DNA of 64,000 bases from Flavobacterium ranwuense (GCF_004349315.1 NZ_SMLH01000005.1:1-64000); one strand, 5' to 3'. Counted from the stretch's first letter, positions 46,205 to 55,766 are shown. The notes: generated by a model not told the origin, from the letters alone. Program-made: numbers and translations.

Positions 46205-46957
46205 GAACTACAAAAACTTCATTCGGTTTGGATTGATACTCAAAAAAAAGCCAACGAAAACACTTTATTACCACAAATAAAGTTTGATGAAATTGCCAGT
46301 TCAATAATAAGTACTGGACCTTTCTATTTTTATATTATTGATTTTTATGATATGTCTTTATCAAACATTAGTCCAGCGATAGCTGACATTCATGGATTTA
46401 ATCCAGACACTGTATGTTTTAATGATATTCTTGGAACGATACATCCTGATGATATTGACTTTATATCAAGAGCCGAAGCTTCAATACTTAATTTTTTTTA
46501 TACGAATATAGGTCCGGAAAAATTGACTAACTATAAAATGAATTACAGTTTTAGAAGTCGAATGAAAAATGGGGAGTATTGCATGCTCAATCATCAAGCC
46601 ATAATACTGACATTAGATCCAAAAGGCGGATTTGGAAAATCATTGAATATTCATACCAGAATTGATCATTTGACCAAAAACAATACCTATCAATATTCCA
46701 TGATTGGGCTAAAAGGGGAACCTTCCTATATGAATATTGATATTTTTGAAGGTGAGCACTGTTTTTCAGAATTTTCAAAAAGAGAAATTGATATTATTAA
46801 GTTAATTGCAGAAGGTTTTGACAACAATAAAATTGCCAATGAACTTTTTATCAGTGTTGATACTGTAAAAACGCATCGCAAAAATATTTTAAAAAAATCC
46901 AACTCTAGAAATACTGCCCAATTAATTCGAAAAAGCACCTTACAAGGTTTATTATAA
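46196..46957 (+). CDS. PAS-like / LuxR-type transcriptional regulator
   Basis: The 253-aa cytosolic protein has an N-terminal PAS-like sensor region (residues about 30-160) and a C-terminal GerE/LuxR helix-turn-helix. The latter reads FSKREIDIIKLIAEGFDNNKIANEL, then VDTVKTHRKNILKK. There is no receiver domain. Its start codon lies inside a perfect 27-bp inverted repeat. Its 3' end recurs in near-perfect copy at 55762. It precedes a block of secreted proteins on the same strand and may control them. Confidence 0.85.
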   Translation: MIQELQKLHSVWIDTQKKANENTLLPQIKFDEIASSIISTGPFYFYIIDFYDMSLSNISPAIADIHGFNPDTVCFNDILGTIHPDDIDFISRAEASILNFFYTNIGPEKLTNYKMNYSFRSRMKNGEYCMLNHQAIILTLDPKGGFGKSLNIHTRIDHLTKNNTYQYSMIGLKGEPSYMNIDIFEGEHCFSEFSKREIDIIKLIAEGFDNNKIANELFISVDTVKTHRKNILKKSNSRNTAQLIRKSTLQGLL

Positions 46958-46966
46958 ATTCATAAA

Positions 46967-46986
46967 AATACCCATTTATGGGTATT
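46967..46986. terminator. Hairpin after the LuxR-type gene
   Basis: AATACCCAT and ATGGGTATT form a perfect 9-bp stem with a TT loop, 10 bp after the stop codon. The T run is weak. Confidence 0.5.
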
Positions 46987-47038
46987 GTACTGCACTATAT
47001 ATTATTCGTATTTTGTTAACGTAATTAAACCAAAGTAA

Positions 47039-48124
47039 ATGTATAACCAAAAAAACATTACACAAACAGTTAGCATACTAGTTTTTTGTGTTGGTTTATT
47101 ATTAGGCAATATCGCTGTTGCACAAACCGAATTTTTCAATTCGAAAATCCCTTTTTCAGAAAATCAATTATCTAATTTTTATTCTTCCATTAGCATCGAT
47201 AGTTCTCAAGTTTATCTTAATGCCAATGATTATAAAATTTATGCCTACGATAAAAAAACGGGGGCATTAAATTGGTCCTATTATGTGGCCAACAAATCGA
47301 ATAATGCTCCAAAATTATATCAAGACAATGTTTTTATAGAAAAACATATTAGTGAATATGTAGATAAATGCATACAACTCAATGTCAAAACAGGTGATAC
47401 GATTCAAACATTATCCATAGTGTCAATAAACACCCAACCCGTTTTCAAAGGTAATATAATGTATTGCACTGCTATTGATACAGAAACTGGTGGCATTGTT
47501 TTGGCGTATGATCTAAAAAAAAATGCAGTGATTTGGAAAAAATTTATAGCACATGGTGTTGACAAGCAACCCTATTATTTGAAAGATAAAATCATTGCCA
47601 ATGCCGAAGAAAACAATTGGTTTGAGCTGAACTATAGCGGTAAGTTACTGGATACCAAATGCAAACACAAAGCAACCCTTTTTGCCGAAGACATAAAATG
47701 TATAAGAAATTTCAGGCATTTGATCCACAATCAAAAAGAACTGTCCGTAAGTTATTTTGACATAGACGAAGTTTTAAAATTAAAATACACCAAAGACAAG
47801 ACAATTGTTTTAGGAGAAAACAAAATGCTAATTATTAACAACAAGAACAAAATAGAAAATGAAGTAAAACTGGAAGAAATCGTTCCACTTACTGAAAATC
47901 GAGTGAGTAATTATACTGAAATTCTAAAGGCAGAAGCGAATACTGTTTGGCTTATCTATTTAGACACTCTTGTCATTTATGATTTAAAAAAAAACAAAAC
48001 GGTAAAAACTTTTGATTTAATCCAATGGAATGTACACCAAGCCATTTTAGAGGATAACAACTTATGGTTGATTTCAAGGAATGACGGGCAGTTGGTTAAG
48101 TTGGAATTGGATAATAGATATTGA
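47039..48124 (+). CDS. Secreted PQQ-type beta-propeller-like protein
   Basis: The 361-aa protein has a signal peptide ending AVAQ. Repeating units with tryptophan-docking character are visible: YAYDKKTGALNWSYYV, QLNVKTGDTIQ and LAYDLKKNAVIWKKF. This suggests a PQQ-like (BamB-type) propeller without a cofactor site. It is the first gene of the secreted-protein block. Partner and function unknown. Confidence 0.7.
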   Translation: MYNQKNITQTVSILVFCVGLLLGNIAVAQTEFFNSKIPFSENQLSNFYSSISIDSSQVYLNANDYKIYAYDKKTGALNWSYYVANKSNNAPKLYQDNVFIEKHISEYVDKCIQLNVKTGDTIQTLSIVSINTQPVFKGNIMYCTAIDTETGGIVLAYDLKKNAVIWKKFIAHGVDKQPYYLKDKIIANAEENNWFELNYSGKLLDTKCKHKATLFAEDIKCIRNFRHLIHNQKELSVSYFDIDEVLKLKYTKDKTIVLGENKMLIINNKNKIENEVKLEEIVPLTENRVSNYTEILKAEANTVWLIYLDTLVIYDLKKNKTVKTFDLIQWNVHQAILEDNNLWLISRNDGQLVKLELDNRY

Positions 48125-48157
48125 CTGAACAATATCTAACAATAAATTAAAATAATT

Positions 48158-48568
48158 ATGAAAACAAAAAAAAAGTATTTGGCCCTTTTAGTATTCCTTA
48201 TGGGAGTAATTAACATCAACAATCTCCAAGCTCAAACTTTCAAGGCCAAAGATATGGATGGGATGTGGGAACGTAACGATGGTGTGCGAATCAGTATTGA
48301 TGGTACCGCTGTATTTGCCGAAGGTAGCAAAGCCTTGATATTTGCCGTAGGAAACAGTGGCTGGCCAACAAATTCTATTCAATATAATTTTAAGTTCAAA
48401 AACATTACACACAATGGAGACAATACCTGGAATGCAGGAAACCAGGCTTATTCAAAAGGAACAAGCACTTGGCAATCCTCAGGTAATGTAACCATGACGA
48501 TGAATAAAGATAAATCTGCATTCAACTGTGGCGGTTTTACCTATTCACGTAAATCATTAATCCATTAA
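48158..48568 (+). CDS. Small secreted hypothetical protein
   Basis: The 136-aa protein has a signal peptide ending LQAQ. The mature part starts with a DMDGMWERNDGVRISIDGT segment of lipocalin-like appearance and is beta-rich throughout, with a single Cys. It begins 33 bp after the propeller gene and ends 9 bp before the next gene, indicating one transcript. No known family was recognised. Confidence 0.7.
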   Translation: MKTKKKYLALLVFLMGVININNLQAQTFKAKDMDGMWERNDGVRISIDGTAVFAEGSKALIFAVGNSGWPTNSIQYNFKFKNITHNGDNTWNAGNQAYSKGTSTWQSSGNVTMTMNKDKSAFNCGGFTYSRKSLIH

Positions 48569-48577
48569 TTTTAATCC

Positions 48578-48973
48578 ATGAAAAAAGCAAACAAATTCCG
48601 AAATGCCTTTCTTATAGCCAGTTTTTGCTTACTGAGTCATATCACCTACGGACAAACTAATGATTTTTCAAAAATTGCAATCACACTCGAAAAAAATTTA
48701 GTTGGAAAACCTTTTCTTGGAGGAATGTATGATCCGCCATGTTATGATATGACTAAAATAGCGATCTCAGAAACTGGAGAAATAGCCATTTCAGGCAGTG
48801 AAAAAGGATGTAATGTGACTTTTTATATAAAAGACGCAACAATAAGATATGATAATGATTCCAGGATTCAAATCTATCAAGCTACACCTAGAATAGACAT
48901 CACATTTTATTCAGAAAATGCGGCAACTGTTTATCAAGCATTAGAGGATTTAAAAAAAATATTGAATAAATAA
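48578..48973 (+). CDS. Small secreted hypothetical protein
   Basis: The 131-aa protein has a signal peptide ending TYGQ. The mature part contains two Cys (PPCYDM and EKGCNVTF) that could form a disulfide, alternating strands and a C-terminal helix (AATVYQALEDLKKIL). It is 9 bp behind its neighbour. I see no family match. Confidence 0.68.
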   Translation: MKKANKFRNAFLIASFCLLSHITYGQTNDFSKIAITLEKNLVGKPFLGGMYDPPCYDMTKIAISETGEIAISGSEKGCNVTFYIKDATIRYDNDSRIQIYQATPRIDITFYSENAATVYQALEDLKKILNK

Positions 48974-49086
48974 TTTTTTAAAAAAAATTAGTGTTGCAGC
49001 GATCCTACTCGTTATCTGTTCAGTAAACGTACAAAAGGGAGAAAGAAGACCCAGAGTATATTAAAATAATTAAATAAATTTTAAAA

Positions 49087-49458
49087 ATGAAAAGACTATT
49101 ATTATTACTAATCATTACTTTAACTAGTAACCTTTACTCACAGAACTTTGACTGTGATAAAAGAGGTGAATACCTTGACACAGAAGAAGCATCTCTAAAA
49201 GAACTGCATGATGCCCATAATAAAAGCTATGAAAAGGGTGCTAGTCTATTAAGTGAGGTTAATTCTATAACTAAGCAGCTTAGCAATATGCATACCGATA
49301 GCTATGGGTATCAGGATTTAAAGGATAGATATGAAAAAATTGGTAAAGCATATGACATAATCGTTGAACGCTCTAACACATTGCAAAAAGAGTTAACCGA
49401 TAAAATTAGTAGATTTAATAAGGATGTAAAAGAATTTAATAAAAAATGCAAAGACTAA
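49087..49458 (+). CDS. Small secreted coiled-coil protein
   Basis: The 123-aa protein has a signal peptide ending LYSQ. The mature part is almost entirely charged helix (DTEEASLKELHDAHNKSYEK to ISRFNKDVKEFNKKC) with heptad-like spacing. One Cys lies near each end of the helix, consistent with a helical hairpin. The 113-bp gap before it contains a short leader-like frame that may be a lost gene. No function can be assigned. Confidence 0.65.
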   Translation: MKRLLLLLIITLTSNLYSQNFDCDKRGEYLDTEEASLKELHDAHNKSYEKGASLLSEVNSITKQLSNMHTDSYGYQDLKDRYEKIGKAYDIIVERSNTLQKELTDKISRFNKDVKEFNKKCKD

Positions 49459-49531
49459 AATCACCTTTATCTATTGTAGTATTTTGTAACTCATATCTCC
49501 AGCACTGCAAAATGTATTCGGCTTGTGCTGT

Positions 49532-49551
49532 GCAAAGTCTCCCGACTTTGT
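49532..49551. repeat. REP-like hairpin
   Basis: GCAAAGTC pairs with GACTTTGT around TCCC. It lies within a GC-richer 60-bp patch that differs from the surrounding AT-rich spacer. The 218-bp gap from 49459 to 49676 has no gene otherwise. Confidence 0.4.
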
Positions 49552-49676
49552 GCTCGCATGAATTATGAATGAAATATAAGAGAAAACCTTTGATACTGGT
49601 GCAGATCTAACTATGAAGGTTTTTTAACCGCAGGAGGTTTGAGGGTAATAATTAATAATAACTATATAAAAAAAAC

Positions 49677-50195
49677 ATGAAAAACAGCAAGAACAAAAAA
49701 AAATATTGGTTTTTAGTTATCTTTTTTTGCATAGTAAACACGGCTAGTTATGCACAAATAAATTTCGAAGATAGAAACCTGGCAATACTGGAAAAAGTTG
49801 CATTTACCACTAGCTACAAAACTATTAAAGGTTTTATGAAGGAGAATAATTATTCTTTTCAAGAAGAGAATGAAAATGAAATAGAATTACCAAATGATGC
49901 GTTTTTAGAAGTTGTATATTTAGAATTTAAGGGGCCGATAGGAAATACTATTGCGGCATGTTATGATAAAAAAGACAAAGCTTTAATAGGTGTTTTTAAT
50001 CAAATAGCTGCCATAAATACTGTTTTTTGTGAAATACAATTGAAAGATGAAAATTTTAAAATTATAGATGAAAGTGAGGATGGAAAACTATGGTCTAAAA
50101 GTTCCTATAAATATCAGATTGGAACTGATGGGTCAGATGAAAAAATACATCGCTTAATGTTTATCAGCCCAATCCACCCTGATTATATAAAATAG
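49677..50195 (+). CDS. Secreted hypothetical protein
   Basis: The 172-aa protein has a basic N-terminus and a signal peptide ending SYAQ. The mature part mixes acidic stretches (QEENENEIELPND) with beta strands and ends in SPIHPDYIK. No motif recognised. It starts a second sub-block after a gap with fragments. Confidence 0.65.
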   Translation: MKNSKNKKKYWFLVIFFCIVNTASYAQINFEDRNLAILEKVAFTTSYKTIKGFMKENNYSFQEENENEIELPNDAFLEVVYLEFKGPIGNTIAACYDKKDKALIGVFNQIAAINTVFCEIQLKDENFKIIDESEDGKLWSKSSYKYQIGTDGSDEKIHRLMFISPIHPDYIK

Positions 50196-50249
50196 GTTTT
50201 TGCTTTTTCCCAACAGACGATGGGAAAATAAATTCTAAAAAACAAAAAA

Positions 50250-50360
50250 AAAGCATACGAAAATGCGCAACAAAATATCCTAAAAGACTAGCCTTATCTA
50301 TTCATGAGCTACGATAATTATGAAGGAATTGAATTGATTGCCAAAATTTCTGATATATAA
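50250..50360 (+). pseudogene. Fragment of a decayed gene
   Basis: An open frame reading YENAQQNILKD, a stop at 50289, then PYLFMSYDNYEGIELIAKISDI and a stop at 50360. The composition looks protein-coding, but no start exists and the middle stop breaks it. Confidence 0.35.
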
Positions 50361-50368
50361 TTTATAAT

Positions 50369-50812
50369 ATGAAAACCATCCAAATCCTTTGCATACTGAT
50401 ATTATTCACCTTATCGTCGGAAGCGCAATCTTATAAATCAAATTTGATAAAAACGATAGACACCATCAACGTTATGCTGCAGCAAGACAGAAATACGTCT
50501 TTTACACATCAGGATTACGCTCTATTTTATCCCACAAAAATAAATGCCAATCTGCAGGGAGATGTGTTTTGTATCGAAAGCTCAACCTGGTTAGGCCCAA
50601 AAGAGAATGGCTTCATTTTCAATTTGTTGAAGGTACAATCGTTTGTTATAAAAGAAGATGAGATTAAGGCTTTGGATCAAAACCAAGAAACAATAGTCAC
50701 AATTTTCCTAGGTAGTCCAGAAGAAAGACAAGCACTCAGAAAGGAATTGTATAAATTACAGTTTATATGTCGTTTATATTCTGAACAAAATCCCAAATTC
50801 AAATGCGATTAA
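50369..50812 (+). CDS. Small secreted hypothetical protein
   Basis: The 147-aa protein has a signal peptide ending SEAQ. The mature part begins with a helix (KTIDTINVMLQQD) and ends with another (RQALRKELYKLQFICRLY). A broken paralogue lies at 53920-54383, which shows that the family has expanded within this block. No function is known. Confidence 0.68.
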   Translation: MKTIQILCILILFTLSSEAQSYKSNLIKTIDTINVMLQQDRNTSFTHQDYALFYPTKINANLQGDVFCIESSTWLGPKENGFIFNLLKVQSFVIKEDEIKALDQNQETIVTIFLGSPEERQALRKELYKLQFICRLYSEQNPKFKCD

Positions 50813-50835
50813 TAATTTAGAAATTTAAAACGACA

Positions 50836-50874
50836 CGACCCAACCGCTTTCAGGGCGAAAATTTGATGCTTTCG
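50836..50874 (+). pseudogene. Fragment of the zinc-ribbon gene's 5' end
   Basis: The sequence encoding PNRFQGENL matches codons 3-13 of the gene at 52715 (26 of 31 bases by hand). It is a scrap of a second copy of that gene. Confidence 0.55.
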
Positions 50875-50924
50875 AACCAAAATAATTATAATTATACGCT
50901 AATTAATAATCAAACAAATATAAT

Positions 50925-51458
50925 ATGAAGACTTTTAAAATTTTAGTTCTTTTAATACTTATCACATCAGCAAGCGACGTATTTAGTCAAGACCAAGAAA
51001 AAATTTACTATTATGATAAAAACTATAAAATTACTACTCGAGAGAAAGCGATCTATTCATTGTCTAGTAAGGATGCTAAAAATATATTTGGAACCAAAAC
51101 ACTTACGCTTACGGAGTCTAAACAAATTATTTCTTCCCGCGAATGGGCATTAGGACAAATGACTAAAAAAGATCAGGAGGGAAATTTTATGCCACGCGAA
51201 TGGTCGGGATTATCCTGGGTATTTAAAACTGACGGTACTGCTTATATGTATATTACTCCCGAACAAAAATCGGCTGCAGAAGCTAAAAGTGATGGGGAAA
51301 AATATGAAATAACTGAAAATGAGATTACCCTGAATACAATCCCCAAACAAGTGTTTGTTTATGACCTGAAAGTAAATAAAGGATATGGTGGTGGATATGA
51401 TTTAACGCTAAATGACGAAAAAGCAGGTATCACTTATCACCTTAATGCTGAGCGTTAA
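50925..51458 (+). CDS. Secreted hypothetical protein, lipocalin-like composition
   Basis: The 177-aa protein has a signal peptide ending VFSQ. The middle has SGLSWVFKTDGTAYMYI and KYEITENEITLN, a strand pattern as in small lipocalin-like barrels. Single-gene unit with a 112-bp leader. Family not recognised. Confidence 0.65.
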   Translation: MKTFKILVLLILITSASDVFSQDQEKIYYYDKNYKITTREKAIYSLSSKDAKNIFGTKTLTLTESKQIISSREWALGQMTKKDQEGNFMPREWSGLSWVFKTDGTAYMYITPEQKSAAEAKSDGEKYEITENEITLNTIPKQVFVYDLKVNKGYGGGYDLTLNDEKAGITYHLNAER

Positions 51459-51462
51459 AAAC

Positions 51463-51582
51463 AAGGTTATAGTTAAAATCCGGAGTGCTTATGACAACAA
51501 AGATTCACGAGTCGCAATTGAGAAATTCCGTGTCCAAAATAAGAATCAAATATTTTTTGATTATGAAATAACCATTATTTAA
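51463..51582 (+). pseudogene. C-terminal fragment of an unknown gene
   Basis: An open frame without a start reads VKIRSAYDNKDSRVAIEKF and ends FFDYEITII at a stop at 51582. It abuts the end of the preceding gene in another frame, as expected for a deletion scar. Confidence 0.4.
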
Positions 51583-51641
51583 CTTGCGTAATTATTAATA
51601 AATATAATTCACCAAATCTCTCATTTAAAAATTACCTGAAA

Positions 51642-52670
51642 ATGAAAAAAACAATTCTTTTCTCCCTACTAATGTTGACTAGCACGATACTATTAGGACA
51701 AACTGCTTATATACAAGTAAATGGAGAACCTGACCTCTCCGTGTTCTTAAACAATAAATTCAAGGCAAAAACAACGGCCGAATACGGTGGCTGTATCATT
51801 GAAAATGTCACCCCTGGTAAAAACCTGATCAAAATCGTCAAAGAGGGATATATCGCTTTCGAAGAAACAATAACCCTAAAAAAAGGAGAGGTTTTTTCTT
51901 ATAAAGTTAAACCTTTTGTCAAAAACACCGTTTATATCACCGAAAATGGTAACTCAGGTGAAACAGAAAAAAAAGCAGCCGTGTCAACCGGGAAACTAAT
52001 AATTCAATCCGTTCCCATAAACATAAAAATTACCATGCCCTCTATTGAAGGTGTAACCAACAGTCCAAAAACCAAAGACGAATGGGTAGTTGACAACATT
52101 ACTGCCGGAAATCTTGACGTCACGTTTATTTTTAATAAAAAAATTATAAAAAAGAACATTGAAATAATTGGAGGCGAAACCACCAATGTTTTTGTAAATA
52201 TGATGAATGGCAATTTTAAAACAAAAAACACCATTGACGAAAAAATTAAAGTAACCCATTTTATTGATAGTATTTCGACGGTATACAAATTCAATCCAAA
52301 AATGAAAAAAGAGGATTTTAAAAACTACAATCCTCAAGCTTCAAGTCTTTTAAAGCAACAATTAGCAGGCAATTTGATTTTGGGGATGATTGCTTTTAAT
52401 CCAAAAACAGCAAAGGCTGATGCCCCAACACAAGTTAGTTTTGACAAGAATGATGAACTAGTAAATTATGGATATAGCATTAATATTACAAAAAAAAACA
52501 AGCTTGAAGTTACCGAGCATTACAATAAAATTGTGGCACAACTTAAAAATTTTCCCGAAAAAAACAGGTCCTTTGGAAATGAAGGGGCTATGGTTACTGA
52601 CGAAGATGTACGTGTTAAATTTTCCGTGAGCAACAAAAAGTTTTTTATATTTTTTGAAGCCTTGGAATAA
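51642..52670 (+). CDS. Secreted PEGA-domain-like protein
   Basis: The 342-aa protein has a signal peptide ending LLGQ. Residues about 20-95 resemble a PEGA domain (VFLNNKFKAKTTAEYGG, then VTPGKNLIKIVKEGYIAFEE). A second similar module follows at about 115-185. The C-terminal half is unrelated and has an F-rich end. PEGA domains are found in surface proteins. Role unknown. Confidence 0.7.
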   Translation: MKKTILFSLLMLTSTILLGQTAYIQVNGEPDLSVFLNNKFKAKTTAEYGGCIIENVTPGKNLIKIVKEGYIAFEETITLKKGEVFSYKVKPFVKNTVYITENGNSGETEKKAAVSTGKLIIQSVPINIKITMPSIEGVTNSPKTKDEWVVDNITAGNLDVTFIFNKKIIKKNIEIIGGETTNVFVNMMNGNFKTKNTIDEKIKVTHFIDSISTVYKFNPKMKKEDFKNYNPQASSLLKQQLAGNLILGMIAFNPKTAKADAPTQVSFDKNDELVNYGYSINITKKNKLEVTEHYNKIVAQLKNFPEKNRSFGNEGAMVTDEDVRVKFSVSNKKFFIFFEALE

Positions 52671-52714
52671 GCTCCCGGAAATGACTAGTCATTACAATAC
52701 ATGAGACCTCAAAT

Positions 52715-53158
52715 ATGAACCAACCCAACCGCTTTCAAGACGAAAACTTAACCCGTTACGACTTTTACAAAGAAGTCTGGGTTGTGTGTCCTTCTTGTGC
52801 CAAAAAAGCAATTGCCACAGTAAATTTTGAGGCTAAAAAAGCTCGCTTGCTTTGTGCTCATTGCGGCTATAACAAGGAAACTACCACGGCCTTAATTCCA
52901 AAAGGCACTGTAGATATGTCGGCAAATTGGTATTTTGAGTCGGAATTATGGCTAAAAGCGCCTTTCAAAAATGATGTTTTTTGGGCGTACAACGACAAAC
53001 ATCTGGAGTATCTGGAACGCTATATTGGTGCCACCTTGCGGGAACATAAAGATCGAACAGGTTTTACTTTACTAGAAAAACTGCCTAAATTTTATCACGA
53101 AGCAAAAAACAGGGAAGGTTTATTAAAAATTGTAACAAAATTGAAAACAAAAAAATAA
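52715..53158 (+). CDS. TFIIB-type zinc-ribbon protein
   Basis: The 147-aa protein lacks a signal peptide, unlike its neighbours. CPSCAKKAIA and LCAHCGYNK provide two CxxC knuckles of a zinc ribbon near residues 30-55. The rest contains many aromatic residues (WYFESELWLKAPF) and ends in a basic helix. A cytosolic role is expected. A fragment of a second copy lies at 50836. Confidence 0.72.
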   Translation: MNQPNRFQDENLTRYDFYKEVWVVCPSCAKKAIATVNFEAKKARLLCAHCGYNKETTTALIPKGTVDMSANWYFESELWLKAPFKNDVFWAYNDKHLEYLERYIGATLREHKDRTGFTLLEKLPKFYHEAKNREGLLKIVTKLKTKK

Positions 53159-53242
53159 TTTATGAGATTAACTTGATTCCATATCAAGATTAAGAATACA
53201 GAATTGGCGATACACTGATCAATTACTAATAAATAACTACCC

Positions 53243-53761
53243 ATGAAAACTGAAAATCTAATGATTATTGTTTTAAGTCTTTTTATTACCAGCACACAGG
53301 CTCAAAAAAAGACAAATTTAAACAGTCCAAAAAAAACTACAACTGTTGCTGCAAAACCTGCAGCTCCAAAATTGGGTAAAAATGTTCAAGAAATAAAAAT
53401 TAAAAACGAAGCCTATTTCCTTACAAAAGAAATCGGTTATCCTATTACGGGAGATTATTTGTTTGAAAGCAAAAAAGACCCTATAGTACAACTCAATTCT
53501 GATGGAACCGGCCTGTTTCAAAATCATCAAATGTCCAGAACACCTATGGTTTGGGGTATCGAGTGTGACATGGACGGCACTCCCAAAAAAATTAAAGCCG
53601 ATTGGGGTTTTATGTATAATCTTTGGTACCAAATAAAAGCAAAACACAAAGGAGCAAGCTGGGAATCTGGAGAAATAGACGCTTGGGACGTGGTATCGTT
53701 TTCTGTTCATACCGATGAAAACAAAATATATATTTTAGGAGAACGGATAAAAACCTATTAG
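53243..53761 (+). CDS. Secreted hypothetical protein
   Basis: The 172-aa protein has a signal peptide ending TQAQ, then a basic Lys/Thr/Pro-rich linker (residues about 20-45). A compact domain follows with GDYLFESKKDPIVQLNSDG and MVWGIECDMDG. The strand pattern and position recall the proteins at 48158 and 50925. No known family. Confidence 0.66.
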   Translation: MKTENLMIIVLSLFITSTQAQKKTNLNSPKKTTTVAAKPAAPKLGKNVQEIKIKNEAYFLTKEIGYPITGDYLFESKKDPIVQLNSDGTGLFQNHQMSRTPMVWGIECDMDGTPKKIKADWGFMYNLWYQIKAKHKGASWESGEIDAWDVVSFSVHTDENKIYILGERIKTY

Positions 53762-53919
53762 GACAATAATCCTTGAACCTTTGTTTGATTAATGAACTTT
53801 GATCCATCTAAATCTTTGAAAATAAATTCATTTGACTGAGTACTTACATTACGATACGAATCTAAAATATTGTTCATCGTTTGATTGATGAAATTTGGGA
53901 ATAATTTAAAAACTAAAAA

Positions 53920-54383
53920 ATGAAAATTGCCAGTTGCTTACTATTCTTTTCTCTATCGGTATTTGCATAATATCCTAAATCAGAATTTTATAAAACGGCC
54001 GATAGTATCAATGTTATTATCAAAGCAAACCCTCTTGCTTATTATATAGACAATAAAAAATATGATACTTTTATAAAAAAAATCAGCTTAACCGAAAAGG
54101 CATTATCAGCTTTACAGACAGCATCCCTAAAGCCGAAAATACAACAACTGGCAAAAAGCATAAGCTTCTACCTGATTGCTGTCCTAAAAAAACAACAAGA
54201 ACCCTTGATTTGTTTGCGATAAAAAAATGGGATATTTAATTTCCATACACCTATTTAAAAGATAGAAATAACCAAACTATTGGCAGAATTATAGGTGTTC
54301 AAAAAGCAAATTTATACAAACTGAAGGAACAGTTTGACAAACTGACAACTTTGTGTAGAAAAGAAGAAATAGCACTTAAATAA
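53920..54383 (+). pseudogene. Broken paralogue of the gene at 50369
   Basis: ATG 53920 starts a signal peptide (LLFFSLSVFA) interrupted by TAA at the +1 Gln position expected after VFA. The frame continues with FYKTADSINVIIKANP, shifts near 54170, meets another TAA near 54238 and ends with LKEQFDKLTTLCRKEE at 54383. DSINVII and the final helix parallel DTINVML and KELYKLQFICRLY of the intact protein. Confidence 0.7.
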
Positions 54384-54675
54384 AGAATTGATTTTATTTA
54401 AAATAATCCAATATATAAAAACACAAATTAAATAATCTATAACAAAAAAGTAATTTCCTGGGAACTTCAACAATAAACAAAGATAATTTTGCCTAGCGGG
54501 GATTTTACTGGATATAAAAATGGTTGTAAAATGATTGTAAGCGTTGCTACCCTTCAAAAAAAAGTCATTTAGAAGCTATGATTCTCGAGTCGAATAGAGC
54601 TCCTATTGCCAGAGATACTGAAGATTTAAGACCCGAATAAAACACTATCTTTAATAAAAATAAAATCTTGAAATT
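54384..54675. other. Spacer with possible gene fragments
   Basis: Short frames reading GDFTGYKNGCKMIVSVATLQ and, after a shift, HLEAMILESNRAPIARDTED end at a stop near 54640. They may be the end of a decayed gene. I see nothing else in the spacer. Confidence 0.3.
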
Positions 54676-55089
54676 ATGAAAAAATACTTACTAATTGTAC
54701 TTTTAGCCCTAATTACTAGCAGTACATTCGCACAAAAACTTACCTCCGGTAATTACACCATCACCATTAGTAATATCAAATCACGGAGTTACACCCAAGA
54801 TGTTTTTGGTGAAATAAAAAATGTTAAAGAATATATTGGCAACTATACTATTGAAAAAAGTGGTGAACAAATTGCAAATCAGAAGTTTTCAACTATGCAA
54901 ATGGAAAAAGATACCATGACTCTCAATATAAAGGATGATGATAAAAGTGGCAATTCGCTTAGTTATGATTTCGAAACAAAAAAATATGAGATTGCCGGCG
55001 ATGAATTTAAGGCTAAAAGTTCAAAAGATATAGATAATATTATATTGAGCGGCATTCTTATTTATGCCCAATGGCTCGAAAATAATTAA
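54676..55089 (+). CDS. Small secreted hypothetical protein
   Basis: The 137-aa protein has a signal peptide ending TFAQ. The mature part is a regular series of short strands (GNYTITISNIKSR, IGNYTIEKSGEQ, NSLSYDFETKKYEI) and has no Cys. It lies 23 bp before the next gene. Family not recognised. Confidence 0.66.
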   Translation: MKKYLLIVLLALITSSTFAQKLTSGNYTITISNIKSRSYTQDVFGEIKNVKEYIGNYTIEKSGEQIANQKFSTMQMEKDTMTLNIKDDDKSGNSLSYDFETKKYEIAGDEFKAKSSKDIDNIILSGILIYAQWLENN

Positions 55090-55112
55090 GATGGAATTAA
55101 AACAATTACGTT

Positions 55113-55766
55113 ATGTTCAAACCCATTACACGCCGAGAAATATTTAACTCTTCGGTATTTGCCGATAATTTAATTGCCGAATTTCAGCAAAGCTATACTT
55201 CAGACATTGATTTGTCCGTAAAAAAGGAAGCCTATATGTTGAAACAGTATTACGATCACCTGAAACCTTTCCAGCCCATTGACCCGCCCATAAACAGTCA
55301 TTGCGTGTTGGCGTATGATGCCGACAATAAAAAAGATTATATCGCAACATTTCCCTTGGTCTTGCAAAGGTTTTTAACGGATTTGGGTATTCAGGATGTT
55401 TATCTTACCTACTTTAATAAAAAAAACCTGTTCCAATTTGAATTCGAAAATTTCAGAAAACGAAACCTGTTTAAATTATATGGTGGAAGAAAAACGGAAA
55501 ACCTGGGATACCAAATAAAAGTTTCTGATTTGCACAAAGGTATTCAGTTGTTCTTTTTTTCCGGCGTATATGACGTTCCTGTTATTTTCCTGATTACAGC
55601 CAATGGTGAAGTACCGCTTTCGCTACGCCTTTGCGATGACGGAAACCTCCATCTCAATTTTCAGGAAATGTATCAAAAACGCATTCACGAAGCCGCAAAA
55701 AATGCCGGTTTTAAAATGGGTGACTTGGAAATATGTGTTCAATATAGATTGCATCATCTCGATTAA
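55113..55766 (+). CDS. Hypothetical cytosolic protein
   Basis: The 217-aa protein lacks a signal peptide. It starts MFKPITRREIF and has an aromatic, basic centre (FNKKNLFQFEFENFRKRNLFKLYGG). The last five bases of the gene fall in the duplicated segment that begins at 55762, so the stop codon itself comes from the repeat. This marks the end of the accessory block. No family recognised. Confidence 0.65.
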   Translation: MFKPITRREIFNSSVFADNLIAEFQQSYTSDIDLSVKKEAYMLKQYYDHLKPFQPIDPPINSHCVLAYDADNKKDYIATFPLVLQRFLTDLGIQDVYLTYFNKKNLFQFEFENFRKRNLFKLYGGRKTENLGYQIKVSDLHKGIQLFFFSGVYDVPVIFLITANGEVPLSLRLCDDGNLHLNFQEMYQKRIHEAAKNAGFKMGDLEICVQYRLHHLD

